This document shows, piece after piece, positions 60,718-64,000 of a DNA stretch of 64,000 bases. The notes beneath the pieces are model-generated. The model was not told where the DNA came from. It did not search any database and saw only the letters and a program-made list of their open reading frames with translations. The stretch is from Acidobacteriales bacterium 59-55. Lineage in GTDB: Bacteria; Acidobacteriota; Terriglobia; Terriglobales; Acidobacteriaceae. A program made the translations under genes and the position numbers. Every line of letters begins with the position of its first letter. Position 1 is the first letter of the stretch. The stretch lies in NCBI GenBank assembly GCA_001897435.1, contig MKSV01000008.1:248001-312000 (forward strand). The letters run 5' to 3'.

Positions 60718-62343
60718 TCACGCGATCACATCATAGGGGCGCATCATGTCATTGGCCTCATGTTCAAGAATGTGGCAATGCCATAGATAACGGCCCGTAT
60801 ATCCCTGGAATGGAACAATGATGCGGGTAACCGTTTCGGGCGGACATTGTAAGACGTCCTTCCATCCCATTTCATGTTCACCTGGCAGTCTCGCAACATC
60901 CGTGTAGCGCAAAGTTTCGTTCGCGAGGTAGTCATCAACGGAGAAGTTCCTTCGATCCAATATTTGGAAGCGGACCATGTGAAGATGGATCGGATGCGTA
61001 TCCTGCGTCAGGTTTGCGAGGCTCCATATCTCCACCGAATTCAGTTTTACGCGCTCTGTCACTGGATCTACCCAATGCTTCCGGTTAAGGAGCATCACCA
61101 TTGGTTCGCCATTATCTCCGTCGAATTCATTCAAAGTCATAAGACGTGTGGAGGCAGCCCGCGTCTCGTCAATTCGTTCGACCGGATGCAGCACTTTCGG
61201 TAATTGACTGTTGTCCGTTACCGCATCTTTGCCAACACGGAATTGCATGAGTTCCAGGCCGTCGCTCTCCAGAACGATGTTCTCGCCACGTGCGCTGCTA
61301 AAGTCGACAATCCAGTCAGTCCGCTCGGCGGGAGATAGGACGAGGCGCTTCATAGCGACAGCTGCAGAGAGCAGTCCTTGGTCCGAACCGATGACATAAA
61401 AGCTCTGTCCGTTTGATAACGAAAGGGAGAAGAAGCGCGAGTTTGCGGTGTTTGCAATTCGCAGGCGGTATTTCCGGGCTTCAACCTCGTGATATGGCTT
61501 AATTTTGCCGTTAACCACCATGGCATCGCCTAGAAATTCCTGCGCCCAAGCGCCTTCATCTGGCGGATTGGGATAGTAAAGCTGGCCTTGGGGATCGAAG
61601 CTCCGGTCATAGATGAGAAGCGGTAACTCGTACTTTCCAGATGGCAGATTCAATGCCTTCTCAACTTCATCACGAATCAGATACCAGCCCATGAGACCGG
61701 CAAAGACATTAAAGCGGCTAACTCCCATCGCGTGGTCATGTACCCAGAGTCCGGTTGCATCCTGCCGATTGGGATAGAAGCATAGCTTGCTTTTTCCCGT
61801 GCCGAACCAGTCCTCTGGATAGCCGTCGCTGATGCTAGGAACGCGCGCGCCGTGCATGTGCGCGACAGTTCGCGTTTCGGGAGCATTCAGCATTCCGTGC
61901 ATCGGAGGATCAAGCGAAAGAATGTGCTTTGCGGGCAGATCGTTGATCCAATCGATCAGGACACCTTCATTGCTCTGCACGTCGAACAGTACAGGTGCTG
62001 ACGTGCTTCCATATGCCCACATTCTTGACGAAGGTAAATCGCGGTGCATTTTGCAAGAGATTTCATGAACGCGGATGGAGTAATAAGGTGCATCCGTTGC
62101 ACCATGCAATTCTGAAGAACGCCGCCCTTTTGTTTTCTGTAATTCCGGCAGCGGCAATGGATCTACGAATGAGGCCAGCTTCATCGCATCCAGTGTTTTT
62201 GCGCGACCGGATGCCAGATGAGGCATCTCCATACCACGTCCCAAAGTGTTGCGCGTACTTTGGGCGATGCTCGGAAAGCTGAGTAGCCCGGTCATAGCCA
62301 GGCTGCCCTTCTGCATGAGCCTTCTGCGTGTCCATTGCTTCAA
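60718..62343 (-). CDS. CotA/bilirubin oxidase-type multicopper oxidase
   Basis: 541 residues. A Tat-like N-terminus (TRRRLMQKGSLAMTGLLSF). Copper ligands are complete: TVAHMHGARVPSISDGYP, LWVHDHAMGVSRFNVFAGLMG, HPIHLHMVRFQ and YLWHCHILEHEANDMM. The SDGYPEDW and HDHAMG patterns are those of the CotA spore-coat laccase branch, distinct from CopA at 42747 and from the fused oxidase at 47392. It oxidises phenols, bilins or metal ions in the periplasm. It follows the phosphoesterase gene by 8 bp on the same strand. A roughly 515-bp repeat-rich spacer separates it from the ArdC-like gene. Confidence 0.92.
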   Translation of the reverse strand: MKQWTRRRLMQKGSLAMTGLLSFPSIAQSTRNTLGRGMEMPHLASGRAKTLDAMKLASFVDPLPLPELQKTKGRRSSELHGATDAPYYSIRVHEISCKMHRDLPSSRMWAYGSTSAPVLFDVQSNEGVLIDWINDLPAKHILSLDPPMHGMLNAPETRTVAHMHGARVPSISDGYPEDWFGTGKSKLCFYPNRQDATGLWVHDHAMGVSRFNVFAGLMGWYLIRDEVEKALNLPSGKYELPLLIYDRSFDPQGQLYYPNPPDEGAWAQEFLGDAMVVNGKIKPYHEVEARKYRLRIANTANSRFFSLSLSNGQSFYVIGSDQGLLSAAVAMKRLVLSPAERTDWIVDFSSARGENIVLESDGLELMQFRVGKDAVTDNSQLPKVLHPVERIDETRAASTRLMTLNEFDGDNGEPMVMLLNRKHWVDPVTERVKLNSVEIWSLANLTQDTHPIHLHMVRFQILDRRNFSVDDYLANETLRYTDVARLPGEHEMGWKDVLQCPPETVTRIIVPFQGYTGRYLWHCHILEHEANDMMRPYDVIA

Positions 62344-62351
62344 TGTGCTCT

Positions 62352-63983
62352 CTACTTCCCGGCTTCCACCGTTCCTTTATCAGGATCAAGGATGAGCTTT
62401 CCGGTGTTCTGCGGCTTGCCCTTGCTGAAATCAAACATGCTCAACAGCGACCCAGATTGGGCATCGAATGAGCCTCCACTGATGCGCTTACCGTCGAGAT
62501 AAAGGTCTTCTATTAGGCGGATGATCGAAGTCTGATCCGTGACATTGTGATCGACGTAATTTGCTTTCGCCCATGGAGAGATGACAATCAAAGGTAGACG
62601 CGGACCGAAGCCGCAACGGCCTTGCGCATGTTCGGTCGCAGGATTCACGCCGGGGAGTGCATTCGTTCCATCGCCACATTTCCCGACGCCATTAAGCGCA
62701 TCCTGAGTTGTCGATGAGCCATTCACTAGTGGCCCCATTCGGTGGTCATACCATCCATCCGAATCATCATAGGCAATGATGACCGCCGTGTGCTCCCACT
62801 CTGGTTGCTTTTGCACGAAGTTGAGGATGCCGACAACCCAGCGCTGTTCATCGAGTGGGCTGGAGTAGCCTGAGTGCCCATCCTCAAAGCCCGGGGCTTT
62901 GAGATAGCTCACTGTCGGGAAATTGCCTGCCTTTACGGCGTCGAAGAAATCGTGCGCATCGTACTGATGATTCGCACCACCATCCTTGTTCATTCCGACC
63001 ACTTTTGGCGATGAAGGACGAACATGCTTCAGGTTGGCCGTTGACTTGTAATACTGAAATGGCTGATGAAAGGCGATATAGTCGCGCTTGTTGACCGCCG
63101 TCCACTTCGACATGGAAGAACGTCGGCACCCAGTTGTTCCATTCGGATTCACAACACTGAGATCAAAACCGCCCTGGAAAAAACCCCACGACACGTCTCC
63201 CTCTGTGAGCAGGTCGCCGATGTTTCGTCCTGTCATATGGACGAGTGCATCTGAGGTACTCGTACAAAGATCCCCGGCAGGTTGCGGGTCCGCAATCATG
63301 GTAAATCCACCATTGCCATCCGCCACAATACCGCCTTCGGCATTTTGGTCGTTGACTACACCGTTGGTTTGGCCGGAAGCCAAGTTGATGGCACCCGGAG
63401 TTGACGGCCCGAAGTTCGTGCCGAAGAAGCGGTCGCTGATTGCGAAGTGTTGCGCGTAATTCCAATAGGCAGTAACCGTATTGCCGTCGAAGTAGCCCAT
63501 GGTAAGGCCGCTTGTTGCAAGGATGCCGACATGCTGTCCGGGAATGCGGGGACCATCGGGGCGTCCCACGGATTTGGGAAAGAGATCCATTTTTCCGCCG
63601 TTGAAGGCTTGCTGCTCCGCTCCATAGTTATGGCTCTGATCCGCAGTTCCAGCCTGATTCCGGTCCAAACGAAATGGGTTCGTGCGTCCCAATTCATTCC
63701 CGGCATTTAGAAAGTTCGGATTCTGTTTCAGCAGCTTCTCTGTGTACCCATCTATCTTCGGTGTTCCCGGTAGTGCCGTAAATTTGGGATCGCCCTTCGG
63801 GTTGAGCGCATGGGGATAGGTACCGAAGTAGTGGTCAAATGAGACATTCTCTTGATAGATCACGACGATATGGCGAATTTGTTTTTTAGCAACGTCGAGA
63901 TCCGACGCATGGACAGATGCCGCCGTCAGTATTCCCACTAGCCCAACCCATGTTCCGCGGCGCATCCACTCCATCCACTTCAT
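62352..63983 (-). CDS. Secreted phosphoesterase family protein (phospholipase C / acid phosphatase type)
   Basis: 543 residues with a signal peptide (GTWVGLVGILTAASVHASD). It has the PF04185 phosphoesterase start HIVVIYQENVSFDHYFGTYP, with the Glu-Asn metal and nucleophile region, then HFAISDRFFGTNFGPSTPG, AYDDSDGWYDH with metal ligands, and the closing RLPLIVISPWAKANYVDH and TSIIRLIEDLY. Members cut phospholipids or phosphomonoesters outside the cell. The start codon lies 17 bp from the window edge, so upstream control is not visible. It forms a two-gene unit with the CotA-type oxidase, an unusual pairing. Confidence 0.9.
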   Translation of the reverse strand: MKWMEWMRRGTWVGLVGILTAASVHASDLDVAKKQIRHIVVIYQENVSFDHYFGTYPHALNPKGDPKFTALPGTPKIDGYTEKLLKQNPNFLNAGNELGRTNPFRLDRNQAGTADQSHNYGAEQQAFNGGKMDLFPKSVGRPDGPRIPGQHVGILATSGLTMGYFDGNTVTAYWNYAQHFAISDRFFGTNFGPSTPGAINLASGQTNGVVNDQNAEGGIVADGNGGFTMIADPQPAGDLCTSTSDALVHMTGRNIGDLLTEGDVSWGFFQGGFDLSVVNPNGTTGCRRSSMSKWTAVNKRDYIAFHQPFQYYKSTANLKHVRPSSPKVVGMNKDGGANHQYDAHDFFDAVKAGNFPTVSYLKAPGFEDGHSGYSSPLDEQRWVVGILNFVQKQPEWEHTAVIIAYDDSDGWYDHRMGPLVNGSSTTQDALNGVGKCGDGTNALPGVNPATEHAQGRCGFGPRLPLIVISPWAKANYVDHNVTDQTSIIRLIEDLYLDGKRISGGSFDAQSGSLLSMFDFSKGKPQNTGKLILDPDKGTVEAGK

Positions 63984-64000
63984 ATAGTCTCCATCTAACA

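Overview
The window looks like an Acidobacteriota chromosome (Acidobacteriaceae type: Terriglobus, Granulicella or Edaphobacter relatives). This is inferred from the Oar-like TonB-dependent receptor with a carboxypeptidase-regulatory domain, the PQQ dehydrogenases paired with 3-keto-glycoside-type hydrolase and isomerase genes, and the CHAT/ECF gene style. It is not proven, because no rRNA gene is present.

Positions 1-18200 are a carbohydrate region. It holds the end of a DUF2961/GH172-like enzyme, a LacI regulator with a palindromic operator, and a decayed TonB receptor. Next come a di-heme cytochrome c and PQQ dehydrogenase pair, a Tat-exported sugar isomerase-like protein, a DUF1080 (3-keto-disaccharide hydrolase family) protein, a PQQ dehydrogenase with a built-in cytochrome domain, and a nucleoside:H+ symporter-like MFS transporter. 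A ROK repressor diverges from a full-length TonB receptor, and a Gfo/Idh/MocA oxidoreductase and second isomerase close the region. Together they read as a route that imports a glycan, oxidises it in the periplasm and cleaves it.

At 18348-18394 lies the 3' half of a tRNA-Ala(GGC) gene with no 5' half, next to a tandem 11-bp repeat. This is what remains at one edge of an element integrated in a tRNA gene. Everything to the right is accessory in character: HxlR regulator; ECF-like sigma and zinc anti-sigma genes facing a TPR-CHAT protease and S41 peptidase operon; an AbiE type IV toxin-antitoxin pair; and a Czc-type Zn/Cd/Co efflux operon with ZIP and CDF transporters. A decayed abiEi copy with its own operator follows, then a methyltransferase/rhodanese/TlpA trio and a Cus-type Cu/Ag efflux operon.

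Positions 41600-52500 form a copper cluster: Cys-rich secreted proteins, CopA/CopB, two monoheme cytochromes c, a DUF4396-multicopper oxidase fusion, a Cys-tailed metal-sensing ECF sigma factor and a YHS/HMBD-bearing Cu P-type ATPase. Positions 52600-56700 carry an MFS transporter and two MerR-controlled mercury-transport units (MerC-thioredoxin fusion; MerT, MerP and a GDCCVxC protein), with no merA in view. Positions 57188-60717 hold a plasmid or ICE-like backbone fragment (ParB-like, DUF6908-like, ArdC-like, and a repeat-rich intergenic stretch). The window ends with a CotA-type multicopper oxidase and a phosphoesterase/phospholipase C.

The most promising uncharacterised system is the convergent sigma/anti-sigma plus TPR-CHAT/S41 block at 19302-24569.
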